A DNA stretch of 33,979 nucleotides from an uncultured Archangium sp. (GCA_903905455.1 CAIVGN010000119.1:1-33979); one strand, 5' to 3'; shown: positions 25,802-33,749, counted from the stretch's first letter. Made by a program: numbers and translations. Notes: generated by a model from the letters alone, not told the origin.

Positions 25802-26728
25802 GTGGCTCCGTTTCTCGAGCCCGCCTCGTTCGCCCGCGTCTCTGGACGCGCCGCGCATGAAGGCGGGCTTTTTCATGCCCTGTGGGTGCCGGGCGCGGAG
25901 CTGGAGCACCTGCGCGGGTGGGTCGAGGCTGCGTGGCCGGGGCCGTTGCTGAAGCTCGCGCCGGGGGACGAGGGCAGCGTGCACCTCGCGCCGGAGCGCA
26001 TGCACGGCTGGCTCTCTCGTCACGAGGGGGTGTGTTGCCTGTCGTTTCACAGCCACGATGCGGGGTTTCTGCACGCGGTGGCGCTGCAGGTGGTGGCCGA
26101 CGGGTTCGGGGTGCTGGTGCAAGACGGCGAGGGGATCTTTGGTGAGGCGCCGTACGTCGCGTTCACGGAGTACCTGCCCGGGCAGGCGCCCGAGACGCGG
26201 TGGTTCGATCCGCTGCGCCCGGTGGCAGGGGCGCTGCCGGTGCCCTCGGAGTGGCTCGCGCGCTACCTCGGGGTGGAGGGCACGGTGGAGGCCCTCATGC
26301 TGGGGGAGATCGCGCCGATGACCATGCCCACGCAGTGTCTGCTGGTGATGCTCGACGGGCGGCTGCTGGAGGCCCCGCGGTGGTCGACGCCGAACGACCT
26401 GCACGAAGTGGAAGCGGAAGCGCGGCTCGACCTTGCGAGCCCAGTGGAGCGCACGGTGCGGGGGGCGACGGCGGTGGTGACGCTGGCGTTGGTGGCTCCG
26501 TGGGCGGTGATGGTGCCCGTGTTGGTCGTCTCGCTGGGGAAGCTCGACAGCGCGCAGGACGCGATGGTCGGCGTCGCGACGTCGATGGTGATGCAAGGGT
26601 GGCTGGCCGGGTTGCCACTGCGGTGGCCGACGGGGCGGCGGATCCCGACCCAGACGCGGGTGGCGTGGTTCCTGGCGTTGCCGGTGGTGCTGATCCTGGG
26701 CTCCGTGCTCTGGGGGAGCGTGTCGTGA
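25802..26728 (+). CDS. hypothetical protein with C-terminal membrane segments
   Basis: A 308-residue protein starting at a GTG immediately after the stop of the S1 gene (TAAGTG), so it is probably cotranscribed. The N-terminal 210 residues look soluble (FHALWVPGAELEHLRGWVEA, CCLSFHSHDAGFLHAVALQV, VAFTEYLPG). The C-terminus holds about three membrane helices (ATAVVTLALVAPWAVMVPVL, MVGVATSMVMQGWLAGLPL, VAWFLALPVVLILGSVLWG). Family not recognised. The stop overlaps the next gene as TGATG. Confidence 0.7.
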   Translation: MAPFLEPASFARVSGRAAHEGGLFHALWVPGAELEHLRGWVEAAWPGPLLKLAPGDEGSVHLAPERMHGWLSRHEGVCCLSFHSHDAGFLHAVALQVVADGFGVLVQDGEGIFGEAPYVAFTEYLPGQAPETRWFDPLRPVAGALPVPSEWLARYLGVEGTVEALMLGEIAPMTMPTQCLLVMLDGRLLEAPRWSTPNDLHEVEAEARLDLASPVERTVRGATAVVTLALVAPWAVMVPVLVVSLGKLDSAQDAMVGVATSMVMQGWLAGLPLRWPTGRRIPTQTRVAWFLALPVVLILGSVLWGSVS

Positions 26729-27069
26729 TGCGCCTGGTGCTCGTGCTCGCGGTGGTGTCCGGGGTGGCGTGGGCGGACATCGCGGATGGACCTCCGCCGA
26801 CGATGCCTGACGCGTCGTGCGTGGGGCAGGCGGAGGGCGCGGCGTGCGGGAGCGGTGGGCGCTGCGTGAAGGCCCGCGTGCGGCGGCCGGACTTCAACCA
26901 GGGCTCGCCTCCGACGTGGGCCTGGCAGGAGGTGCTGGTCTGCGAAGGGGGCGCGCCGTCGAACGTGGAGCGGTGGTTCTCTGCGCTGTTGGTGATGTTG
27001 CTGCTCGGCGCGGCCTACGTGGCGGCCTTCGGCGGGAGCGGGATGAAGCCGCTCGTGCGCCGCAGGTAG
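26728..27069 (+). CDS. small secreted Cys-containing protein with C-terminal transmembrane helix
   Basis: A 113-residue protein starting MRLVLVLAVVSGVAWADIAD (signal peptide). A Cys-rich stretch follows with four Cys (ASCVGQAEGAACGSGGRCVK, then VCEGG), and a C-terminal helix (ALLVMLLLGAAYVAAFGG) with a basic end. It resembles the small Cys-rich repeat proteins of myxobacteria, and the C-terminal helix may anchor it in the inner membrane. The start overlaps the preceding gene (TGATG). Its last 55 bases overlap the end of the convergent DUF1295 gene, so both stops sit inside coding sequence of the other. Confidence 0.7.
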   Translation: MRLVLVLAVVSGVAWADIADGPPPTMPDASCVGQAEGAACGSGGRCVKARVRRPDFNQGSPPTWAWQEVLVCEGGAPSNVERWFSALLVMLLLGAAYVAAFGGSGMKPLVRRR

Positions 27070-27770
27070 TCGTCGTAGCCCGGGCGCCCGCGCATGCCCT
27101 GCTCGAGGAGGTCCTTCCCCGAGACCTTGGTCAGCAGCACGCTCATCACCACGGGCCCGAGCAGCGTCCACCACGCGCCGGTGGCGAGCCCGAAGACGCC
27201 GAAGCCCCACCAGGTGACGAAGTCGCCGAAGTAGTTGGGGTGCCGGGTGTAGCGCCACAGCCCGCGGTCCATGATCTTCCCCTTGTTCGCGGGGTCGGCC
27301 TTGAAGCGCGCGAGCTGCAAGTCACCGAGCGACTCGAAGAGCACGCCGGTGAGCACCAGCGTGGTGCCCAGCACGTCGCTCAGTCCCCAGTCGCTCATCG
27401 GCGCGGTCGCGACGGCGCGCACGGGCAGCGACACCACCCACACCAGCACGCCCTGGAGGCCGAAGACGATGAACAGCGAGCGCCACCACCAGGCGGCTCC
27501 GTGCTTCGCGCGCATGGCGGTGTAGCGCTTGTCTTCGCCGTGCCCGAGGTTGCGCCACGCGAGGTACGCACCGAGCCGCACGCCCCACAGGGTGACGAGG
27601 CCCGCCACCAGCAGCGCGCGCGGGGGGGCGCCGTGCTGCAGCACTTCCGGCCAGAGGACCACGGCGAAGGCCGGGCCCCAGAAGAGGTCGATGAGGCTCG
27701 AGTCGTGGAGCTTCAAGGACAGCAACCACAACGCCACCAGACAGCCGGCCAACGCGAGCGGAGCGATCAT
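27015..27770 (-). CDS. DUF1295 / steroid 5-alpha-reductase-like membrane protein
   Basis: A 251-residue polytopic membrane protein (about seven helices) of the DUF1295 family. The C-terminal signature RGLWRYTRHPNYFGDFVTWW is the NADPH/lipid-handling region shared with steroid 5-alpha reductases and isoprenylcysteine methyltransferases, and IDLFWGP near the N-terminus is also typical. It probably reduces a lipid or isoprenoid double bond, but substrate is unknown. The ATG at 27770 directly abuts the stop of the PlsC-like gene (zero-base gap), indicating co-transcription, which supports a lipid-related role. The end overlaps the convergent small gene by 55 bases. Confidence 0.85.
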   Translation of the reverse strand: MIAPLALAGCLVALWLLSLKLHDSSLIDLFWGPAFAVVLWPEVLQHGAPPRALLVAGLVTLWGVRLGAYLAWRNLGHGEDKRYTAMRAKHGAAWWWRSLFIVFGLQGVLVWVVSLPVRAVATAPMSDWGLSDVLGTTLVLTGVLFESLGDLQLARFKADPANKGKIMDRGLWRYTRHPNYFGDFVTWWGFGVFGLATGAWWTLLGPVVMSVLLTKVSGKDLLEQGMRGRPGYDDYLRRTSGFIPLPPKAAT

Positions 27771-28751
27771 TCAGTCGAGGCCCTCGAGCCAGTCATCCAT
27801 GCGTTGCCACTTCGCGTCGAGCCAGGCGAGGCGGGCGTCGTCGCCGGAGGGCAGGGTGCTCGCGGGTTCGCGCCAGAAACGAATGGTGACGGTCTTGCCC
27901 ACCAGCGCGCCGCGCCAGATGTCGTGCAGGCGGGTGAAGCCCTCGAGGCCGTGGTGGCCGACGAAGAGCACGTCGGTCGAGGGGCTGGCGTCGAGGAGCG
28001 TGAGCGCGCCGCCGCGGCGCAGGGGGAGCAGGTGGCGCAGCTGTTCAGCGCGGGCCTTCGCGGGGCCCTCGAGCTTGGAGAGGATCGCCTGGCGCTTGCC
28101 GCGGCTGAAGCGCGTGCCCTCGGGGTAGATGAGCACGCCCTCGTTCGGGCCGAGGTTGGCCTTCAGGTCGCGCAGGGCGGCCAGCTCGGTCGCGGTGTCG
28201 CCTCCGCTGCGGTCGACGAAGCGGTTGGGGATCCAGTGGCCGGCGAGGTCGAGGCAGGGCTCGACGAGGAGCTCGCGCTTGAGCACGTAGCGGAGCTCGA
28301 AGTGGTGCACGTTGGCGATGAAGCCGCCGGGCACGAGCGAGTCGATGACGCTGGCGTGGCGCACGAAGACCAGCAGCGGGCCGGGGCTGACCTGATCGGC
28401 GCCGTCAACCACGAAGCGCAGCGAGAAGAGGCGGGTGACCGAGGCGAGGTGGCCCGCGGTGTACAGGCGTTGAATGGCGAAGGTGCGCGCGGCCCGGGCG
28501 CGGGTGCCGGCGCGGGTGGTGAGGAAGGTCCAGAAGAGGAGCAGCAGGCCGACGTTCTCGACCGCGAGGAAGCAGAAGAGGAAGCCGGTGAGGCGGGTGG
28601 TGCTGAAGGTGCGCTGGCCGCGGACGAGGTCGACGAACAGGGCGAGCACCAGCAAGGCGGGCAGGCTCGCGGTCACCACCCAGAGGGAGAGGACGATGCC
28701 GGGGATGGTGACCAGGCGCCGGGCGTAGCGGGCGCTGAGGGGCTCAGTCAC
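27771..28751 (-). CDS. 1-acyl-glycerol-phosphate acyltransferase-like protein (PlsC superfamily)
   Basis: A glycerolipid acyltransferase-like enzyme of 326 residues at the inner membrane. Two hydrophobic helices (about 15-45 and 55-78) precede the catalytic domain. The HX4D motif is H132-ASVI-D137 (VRHASVIDSLVPGG) and the glycerol-phosphate site is YPEGTRFSRGKR (209-220). It is longer than minimal PlsC (about 240) and resembles LCLAT/AGPAT-type proteins. It most likely acylates lysophosphatidate or a similar lysophospholipid. Its start at 28751 overlaps the preceding gene by eight bases and its stop abuts the DUF1295 gene, giving a three-gene membrane-lipid set. Catalytic motifs look intact. 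Confidence 0.87.
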   Translation of the reverse strand: MTEPLSARYARRLVTIPGIVLSLWVVTASLPALLVLALFVDLVRGQRTFSTTRLTGFLFCFLAVENVGLLLLFWTFLTTRAGTRARAARTFAIQRLYTAGHLASVTRLFSLRFVVDGADQVSPGPLLVFVRHASVIDSLVPGGFIANVHHFELRYVLKRELLVEPCLDLAGHWIPNRFVDRSGGDTATELAALRDLKANLGPNEGVLIYPEGTRFSRGKRQAILSKLEGPAKARAEQLRHLLPLRRGGALTLLDASPSTDVLFVGHHGLEGFTRLHDIWRGALVGKTVTIRFWREPASTLPSGDDARLAWLDAKWQRMDDWLEGLD

Positions 28752-29352
28752 GGCGGCTCCGGAGGAGGTGCACGGAGGCCCAGATCACCCAGCTCAGCCA
28801 CAGCGGGCCGGCGACGGCGAGCAGGCGGGCGAAGGTGTCGGAGGAGAACTGGAGCCCGACCGGGAGGCTCACCAGGCCGGCGACGAGGGCCAGCACGCGC
28901 AGGCCTTTGGGCCAGTCGGTGGGGAGGCCGTAGGCGATGAAGAGCAGGCCCAGTCCCAGCAGGCCGTTGAAGGCCGAGTCGAGGAGCAGGCTCATCCACA
29001 GCAGCGCGAGGCCGGCGGAGGCGTCGACGTGGAGGGCGGCGAGGGGGGCCATGGTGCCGGCGGCGTCGAGGAGGGCGCCGGCTCCGAAGAAGACGGCGCC
29101 GATGGTCACCCCGGAAGAACGGGCGGCGAAGGCGAGGCCGGCGGCGAACGCGGCGAGGGCCACGAGGCCGACAGTGAAGGCCCAGGCGCTGATCGTCGAG
29201 TTCGTGGGGGCGGCGAGGGTCTCCGCGAGCCACGCGGGGACGTCGGAGGGGCCGTAGGTGTGCGGGACGGGGCGCAGGGCGGCCACGGCGACGATGTTGA
29301 GCACCACCCCCAGGAAGCCAGCGAGGGCGGCGGGAAGGTGGGGGCGGCTCAC
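28744..29352 (-). CDS. hypothetical polytopic membrane protein
   Basis: I chose the GTG at 29352 (VSRPHLPAALAGFLGVVLNI). A longer in-frame start at 29433 overlaps the tRNA promoter and gives a poor N-terminus. The 202-residue protein has about six hydrophobic helices (LAGFLGVVLNIVAVAAL, WAFTVGLVALAAFAAGLAFA, GVTIGAVFFGAGALLDAAG, LALVAGLVSLPVGLQF) and no recognised family, though the pattern recalls DUF4386-type proteins. It overlaps the acyltransferase start by eight bases and is first in the three-gene set. Confidence 0.75.
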   Translation of the reverse strand: MSRPHLPAALAGFLGVVLNIVAVAALRPVPHTYGPSDVPAWLAETLAAPTNSTISAWAFTVGLVALAAFAAGLAFAARSSGVTIGAVFFGAGALLDAAGTMAPLAALHVDASAGLALLWMSLLLDSAFNGLLGLGLLFIAYGLPTDWPKGLRVLALVAGLVSLPVGLQFSSDTFARLLAVAGPLWLSWVIWASVHLLRSRRD

Positions 29353-29411
29353 GAACCGAGTGTACGGGCGGGGAGATTGTTGGTTTCGGGAGAGGTGAGG
29401 CGACAAGAGGC

Positions 29412-29440
29412 TTGACGTCTCGAGGTCGGCCACGTACTAG
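29412..29440 (+). promoter_or_regulatory. promoter of tRNA-fMet
   Basis: TTGACG at 29412-29417 and TACTAG at 29435-29440 are separated by exactly 17 bases and end 13 bases before the tRNA 5' end. This is a near-consensus housekeeping sigma promoter at the expected place. Confidence 0.85.
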
Positions 29441-29453
29441 CTGGGGCACATAG

Positions 29454-29528
<75 letters not shown>

Positions 29529-29536
29529 TCAATAAG

Positions 29537-29576
29537 ACGCCCGGTCAGCCGAGAGGTTGACCGGGCGTTGTTGTGT
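29537..29576 (+). terminator. rho-independent terminator of tRNA-fMet
   Basis: ACGCCCGGTCA and TGACCGGGCGT form a perfect eleven-base-pair stem with a ten-base loop (29537-29568), followed by TGTTGTGT. It starts ten bases after the tRNA, as expected for its transcript. Confidence 0.85.
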
Positions 29577-29695
29577 CTGTCCGTGCCTGCGCGAGTGGGT
29601 CCTTCTGCCGCAGGTCGCTGCCTTAGTGGTCGGTCCTTGGGGATGGGCGACCCCAATTCGGTGTCCTGACGAGATCGAAAGCGGCGCCGGATTCC

Positions 29696-30148
29696 CACCA
29701 CCGCGTCTCCAAAGCCCACATCGAGCTGCATCGAGGCGCGTGCAACCCCGAGCAGCCCGGTGAACTTCACGCGAATGCCGTGGTACTCGGCGGCCTCGTT
29801 GATGAGTGACCCGGCCGCGGTCGTCGGGTCGAACTGCATCCCGTCGGGCTCGACCTCCTCGGTGCAGACCTGCTGGACGATGGAGACCAGGTTCGCGACG
29901 GTGTTCTTCGTGCGCCCGAGCAGGTCGACGTCCTTCGTCGGGCGTGTCACCGGCGCCTTCCACACGCGCAGCATCAGGCCGCCCTTGAGCACGAAGTGCT
30001 TCGAGTGCCTGGACTTCGAGAGCCGATAGAGGAACCGCTCCATGGCGTAGCGCTGGAGCACCTCGGTGAACGGCCTGCCCGTCTGCTTGGCGAGCGTGAG
30101 GAGTCGGGTGTGCACCGACTTGGCCAGGTCTTTGATGGGCCGGGTCAC
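29696..30148 (-). pseudogene. abiEii: truncated AbiEii-family nucleotidyltransferase toxin
   Basis: The first 151 codons from the GTG at 30148 (overlapping the abiEi stop as GTGA) match AbiEii toxins. These type IV toxin nucleotidyltransferases block growth and can abort phage infection. Visible motifs: FVLKGGLMLRVW and RPTKDVDLLG (motif I with the acidic pair) and QLDVGFGD at 141-148. After DAVV the similarity stops and the reading frame wanders on through unrelated sequence, the terminator and the antisense of tRNA-fMet without a stop until 28748. The C-terminal part, including the Lys-containing catalytic motif and the helical domain of roughly 100-150 residues, is absent. The product is almost certainly inactive as a toxin. 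Confidence 0.75.
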
Positions 30149-30759
30149 AGGAGCGCCTGCAGGAAGGGGCGGATGACGTTCTCCACGCGAACGCTCCGGG
30201 CCGCCGCGAGCAGCTTGTCGGGGCGCGCGCCACGACGCTCCTTCCATGTGCGCAGGGCCTCGATGGCCAGGTCGAGCCCGAGCTGATTCCGGTACCTGAA
30301 CGCGTCCGCTACCGACCGCTCTGGGTTCGTCACCAGCACCTCGACGCCGCCGAACTTCCGCTTGTCGATCCCCTGCGCGAGGGCCGCGGCCGACCACCAG
30401 TAGACGTTGATGGGCGGATGGACGATGCGCGGGCGTCGTCGCCCCTGCTTGAGGGCAATGTCGACCGCGTGGGGGATCTGCGTGGTGAGCTCGTGGAGCG
30501 CGAGCGCGGAGATGAGGCAGACGACGGCCCCGGGGACCCGCCGTGTCACAGTCACGAGGTCCGGCTGCTCGAGTGGCTCGCCGCTGGTCAGTCGGTACAG
30601 GCCTCGGGAGACCTGCTCAACGAGACCCTGGTCGCGCATCGCGCGCAGCGTGTCGCGGTGAACACCGAGTTCGAGCACCTCGGAGAGGCGCACCAGCGCT
30701 CCCTTCCTTTTCAGGAGCGGGATTGCCTTCTTGATCAGGAGAGGGGAAGCGGCTGCCAT
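30145..30759 (-). CDS. abiEi: AbiEi-type antitoxin and transcriptional repressor
   Basis: AbiEi antitoxins of type IV systems repress their own promoter through a winged-helix domain and neutralise AbiEii. The 204-residue protein starts MAAASPLLIKKAIPLLKRKG (ATG at 30759), with the wHTH at about 8-65 (LSEVLELGVHRDTLRAMRDQ, then GLYRL). The AbiEi_4 C-terminal domain includes ICLISALALHELTTQIPHAV-like and WERSVADAFRYRN-like segments; in this protein they read VVCLISALALHELTTQIPHA and PERSVADAFRYRN. It is complete and overlaps the truncated toxin start by four bases. The longer in-frame start (30888) would cover its promoter and is rejected. An intact antitoxin beside a broken toxin is the oddity. 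Confidence 0.85.
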   Translation of the reverse strand: MAAASPLLIKKAIPLLKRKGALVRLSEVLELGVHRDTLRAMRDQGLVEQVSRGLYRLTSGEPLEQPDLVTVTRRVPGAVVCLISALALHELTTQIPHAVDIALKQGRRRPRIVHPPINVYWWSAAALAQGIDKRKFGGVEVLVTNPERSVADAFRYRNQLGLDLAIEALRTWKERRGARPDKLLAAARSVRVENVIRPFLQALL

Positions 30760-30801
30760 GGTGTGCGTCCAAGATGAATCAGAGTGTTGGCAACTAGATG
30801 C

Positions 30802-30830
30802 ATTATGGACGGACTTCACGCTGGTGTCGA
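30802..30830 (-). promoter_or_regulatory. promoter of the abiE locus
   Basis: Reading leftward, TCGACA (30830-30825), 17 bases, then CATAAT (30807-30802): each hexamer differs from consensus by one base. The -10 lies 42 bases upstream of the abiEi start. The 165 bases between abiEi and the DUF6209 gene hold nothing else I can name. Confidence 0.7.
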
Positions 30831-30924
30831 TGCGTGCGCGCGTCCAGGGACGCCCGGCCGGCCGAGAGCTGACGCGACTCGCGGCCATTGCCCGGTGTGC
30901 GCACCAGGCGTACAGCCCCTCTCC

Positions 30925-31740
30925 ATGAACCGGTTCCTGCTCTCGACGCTGGTGCTGTTCGCCGCCTGTGGCCCCGACTCCGTGAGCGCGGTCGCGGGGG
31001 AAGACGAGGGCGCGTCGCTGTCAGCGCAGGCCTCGGCGCTGGGCGGCGTGTCGAGCCTGTCCTTCCGGCGGGACTGGTCGATCGCCACGACGGGCGCGCT
31101 CGTCGTCGGAACCCAGCTCAAGCTCGAGTACGACACGGAGCGGCTCCCGGGCTGTCGCCTCGAGCGCGCGGGCCAGCCGCTGTGGACCATCACCGGCTTC
31201 TGGCGCCTGGCCGGCCGCGAGGGCTCCTTCTGGGCGGGCGGCCACTCCCCGGACGGCGTCACGGCCCAGCCGGTGCTCCCCCTCACGGCGGAGGGCGAGC
31301 TCGAGCTCTGGTTCCAGGTGACCAACGCGTCGGGCTGCGCCGCGTGGGACTCGAACTTCGGCCACAACTTCCGCTTCACCGTGCAGCGCCCCGGGCCCAC
31401 GGTGCGCTTCTTCGGGGACTGGCGGCAGGAGCAGACCGGCCCCACGCGCGGCGCGCGGAACGTCATCTTCGAGTACGAGTCGGCGCGGTTGCCACGCTGC
31501 CGCGCGGGCTACGGCGGCTTCGCCACCTGGGACATCCTCCTCTGGTACCGCTTCGATGGCGGCGCCGTGTCGTACTTCCCCACCACGCGCATGGAGGGCA
31601 TGGGCCGCGTGATGAACCCGGTGGTGCTGACCGTGCCCCAGGGCGCGCGCGAGCTCGAGGTCTGGTTCAGGAGCGGAGACCGCGCGGGCTGCTCGGAGTG
31701 GGACTCGCGCTTCGGCGAGAACTATCGCTTCGCGCTCTGA
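30925..31740 (+). CDS. DUF6209 family lipoprotein with two tandem repeats
   Basis: A 271-residue lipoprotein (ATG 30925; MNRFLLSTLVLFAAC, lipobox Cys15). The mature part is two copies of about 110 residues (about 50-158 and 160-271). The copies share: a Trp-containing opening (FRRDWSIATTGAL / FFGDWRQEQTGPT), an EYD..RLPGCR / EYESARLPRCR segment, a W-I/W-D strand, a W[SF]Q.T / WF.SGD strand and the closing WDSNFGHNFRF / WDSRFGENYRF. This is DUF6209, common in myxobacteria and of unknown function, probably extracellular. Its stop overlaps the convergent SRPBCC gene by 19 bases. Confidence 0.82.
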   Translation: MNRFLLSTLVLFAACGPDSVSAVAGEDEGASLSAQASALGGVSSLSFRRDWSIATTGALVVGTQLKLEYDTERLPGCRLERAGQPLWTITGFWRLAGREGSFWAGGHSPDGVTAQPVLPLTAEGELELWFQVTNASGCAAWDSNFGHNFRFTVQRPGPTVRFFGDWRQEQTGPTRGARNVIFEYESARLPRCRAGYGGFATWDILLWYRFDGGAVSYFPTTRMEGMGRVMNPVVLTVPQGARELEVWFRSGDRAGCSEWDSRFGENYRFAL

Positions 31741-32246
31741 TCACGCTCGAGGGTGACGAGGAGCTCCTCCAGTTGCTCGAAGGTCTCGCACATCCCCCCC
31801 GTGCTCCCGGAGGCGATGGCCGCGTCGAGCGCTTCCTTCGAGGGGTAGAGGTCGTGCACCGCGACCCGCGTCTGGCCCGCGGTCTCTTCGAAGGTCACCG
31901 TGGTGACCGCCCCCGAGTCACCCGCTTCCTCATTGGTCCAGGAGAGGCGCGCGTTCGGCACCACTTCGAGGTACCTCCCGAAGAACGCCATCGGCTCCGG
32001 TGACGCCGCGTGGCCGAAGACGAAGCGGTACGTGCCTCCGACCCGGACGTCGGCCTCGCAGGAGAGGAAGAACACGCCATACGTCTTCGGCGCCCACCAT
32101 CGCTTGAGGAGTTCGGGCTGGGTCCACGCCTCGAACACGATGCGCGCCGGGGCGTTGACGGTGCGCGTGACGACCAGTTCGCGGTCGGACCTCCGCTCCG
32201 TCGTCGTGGGGGGCTTCACGGGATCACGCTCGCTTGTTGCGTCCAC
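31722..32246 (-). CDS. SRPBCC/AHSA1 family protein
   Basis: A START-like hydrophobic-pocket protein of the AHSA1 (Aha1 C-terminal) type, about 174 residues. Diagnostic segments are VVTRTVNAPARIVFEAWTQP, LLKRWWAPKTYGVFFLSCEA, DVRVGGTYRFVF and PNARLSWTNEE. The GTG at 32246 follows AAAAGGAG and overlaps the end of the ArsR gene by 23 bases, so translation is coupled. Longer upstream starts lie inside ArsR and are rejected. In many bacteria an ArsR regulator and an AHSA1 protein are paired; here the pair is complete. The ligand is unknown. Confidence 0.88.
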   Translation of the reverse strand: MDATSERDPVKPPTTTERRSDRELVVTRTVNAPARIVFEAWTQPELLKRWWAPKTYGVFFLSCEADVRVGGTYRFVFGHAASPEPMAFFGRYLEVVPNARLSWTNEEAGDSGAVTTVTFEETAGQTRVAVHDLYPSKEALDAAIASGSTGGMCETFEQLEELLVTLERDQSAKR

Positions 32247-32589
32247 GGGTCTTCTCCTTTTGTTTGAGTTCCTCGACCACCTCGTCCAACGCATCGAAGC
32301 GTGAGGCCCAGCGCTCGCGGTACCGCTCGAGCCAGGCCGTCTCTGCATCCAGTGGGCGCGGGCCGAGCTTGCAGGTCCGCACGCGGCCGACCTTCTTCGT
32401 GGCCACGAGCCCGGCCTGCTCCAGGACGCCGACGTGCTTCTTCATGCCCGTGAGGGTCATGTCGAACTTCTCGGCCAGGGCGGTGATCGAAGCGTCGGCC
32501 CGCCCGAGCTGCTCCAGGATGCCGCGTCGGGTGGCGTCCGAGAGCGCGGCGAACGTGGCATCGAGGTGGGGGCCTGAATACTGAACCAT
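32224..32589 (-). CDS. ArsR-family winged-helix transcriptional regulator
   Basis: A 121-residue wHTH regulator: MVQYSGPHLDATFAALSDAT, then RRGILEQLGRADASITALAE and KFDMTLTGMKKHVGVLEQAG (recognition helix), then a wing with VGRVRTCKLGP. The metal-binding Cys pair of arsenic sensors (ELCVCDL) is absent, so this is the non-metal ArsR subfamily usually paired with SRPBCC proteins. It ends overlapping its partner. The start codon lies inside an 18-base palindrome, suggesting autorepression at the start itself. It is divergent from a secreted-protein gene. Confidence 0.9.
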   Translation of the reverse strand: MVQYSGPHLDATFAALSDATRRGILEQLGRADASITALAEKFDMTLTGMKKHVGVLEQAGLVATKKVGRVRTCKLGPRPLDAETAWLERYRERWASRFDALDEVVEELKQKEKTRGRNKRA

Positions 32590-32598
32590 ATGGTGCAG
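32581..32598. promoter_or_regulatory. palindromic operator overlapping the arsR start codon
   Basis: CTGAACCATATGGTGCAG is a palindrome with one mismatched pair and a perfect ACCATATGGT core. It contains the ATG of the ArsR gene (32589-32587). Position and symmetry fit an ArsR dimer site that would block transcription or initiation. It sits in the 68-base region between divergent genes and could act on both. Confidence 0.65.
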
Positions 32599-32657
32599 TA
32601 GTTAGCGCCTGGATGGATGGCACGCAAGGAGAGGCCGGGGCGGGTGTACACAGCCAC

Positions 32658-33749
32658 ATGACCTCGACCTCGCTGCGGTCCCTGCTCTTCGTCACCACCT
32701 TCGCGTTCCGCGCGCTCGCGCAGGATCCCGAGACGCCGCCCGTCGAGCTGAAGCTCGGCGACGACTTCTCTCGCCCCGTCGTGGTGCGCACGACCATCCC
32801 CGCGAGCGCCGAGGCCCAGAGCGTGCGCGTTCACTTCGTGCTGACGACCACCGCGCCGCACAAGGTGCTCGTGGCCGCGTTCGCGTCGGAGCCCACGAGG
32901 GTGAGCCTGCAAGACTTCGGCGCCGAGCATCAGTTCGAGCTGCGCGCGTCGGCACCGCTCAAGTTCTGGGTCTCGAGCAAGCCGAACACCGAGATCGTCG
33001 TCGTCGCCTTCTCGCCCATCGAAACGCAGCCTTCGAGCGAAGACGTCTTCTCGCGCCCGAGCGCCAGCGCGAAGGTGTCGGAGCGCACGCTGCGGCGCCA
33101 CTCCGTCATCCCGCTGCTGCAGCGCGCACACCTGGGCGGAGGCGTCAGTCACGCCTCCGCGACGCTCGCGCGAGACCTGTTCACCACCATCGACCGCTCG
33201 CTCGTCCTGTACGCCACGGACACCACGACCTCCCGGTGCGGGCTCGCGGTCGGTGAGCCGGTGTTGCTGCTCGACGTGCGCGTCATGCAGCCCAACGGGC
33301 GCGTCACGGAATGCGCGAGCAACGTGGAGGACTACTTGAGCACCACGCCGCCTTCGACCCTCGTGCTGCCCGCGCCGGAGCAGCCCGTGCTCCACACCTA
33401 CAACACCTGGGACGAGGAGGAGTTCGCCGGGCGCGCCGCCACCGATCCGCGCATCGCGAAGTACCTCGCGAAGAAGGCCATCGCGCGGGAGTGCGACATC
33501 AAGACCTGGGAGAAGCTCGACCCCAGCGGCCGCGCGAGCCACTACGACGTCATCAGCTACGACGCGAAGGGCAAGGTGAAGTCGGTCGAGGGCTACGGCG
33601 ACAAGCTCTCCAGGCAGGTCACCGCGCAGTGCCACGAAGACGCGCTCTTCAAGGAACGCGACCTGATTCGCGCCGCGGCCGCCAAGACCTTCGTCGCGGA
33701 GGAGAAGAAGCGGTTGGAGGAGATCAAGCGGCGGCTCGAGGCGCCGTGA
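32658..33749 (+). CDS. secreted protein of unknown function
   Basis: A 363-residue exported protein. I chose the ATG at 32658 (MTSTSLRSLLFVTTFAFRAL, cleaved near RALAQ) over the upstream ATG at 32613, which would precede the signal with an acidic/Gly-rich segment. The N-terminal half is beta-rich (VRTTIPASAEAQSVRVHFVL, KVLVAAFASEPTRVSLQDF). The middle has Cys-containing strands (SRCGLAVGEPVLLLDVRVMQ) and the C-terminus is charged and helical (VAEEKKRLEEIKRRLEAP), likely coiled coil. No family is recognised; it may be myxobacteria-specific. It is convergent with the small CxxC protein gene. Confidence 0.72.
   Translation: MTSTSLRSLLFVTTFAFRALAQDPETPPVELKLGDDFSRPVVVRTTIPASAEAQSVRVHFVLTTTAPHKVLVAAFASEPTRVSLQDFGAEHQFELRASAPLKFWVSSKPNTEIVVVAFSPIETQPSSEDVFSRPSASAKVSERTLRRHSVIPLLQRAHLGGGVSHASATLARDLFTTIDRSLVLYATDTTTSRCGLAVGEPVLLLDVRVMQPNGRVTECASNVEDYLSTTPPSTLVLPAPEQPVLHTYNTWDEEEFAGRAATDPRIAKYLAKKAIARECDIKTWEKLDPSGRASHYDVISYDAKGKVKSVEGYGDKLSRQVTAQCHEDALFKERDLIRAAAAKTFVAEEKKRLEEIKRRLEAP

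Noticed and set aside
23948-26596. 882-codon minus frame opposite the S1 protein
   Set aside because: Shadow frame; the plus strand has a five-fold S1 repeat with matching codon pattern.
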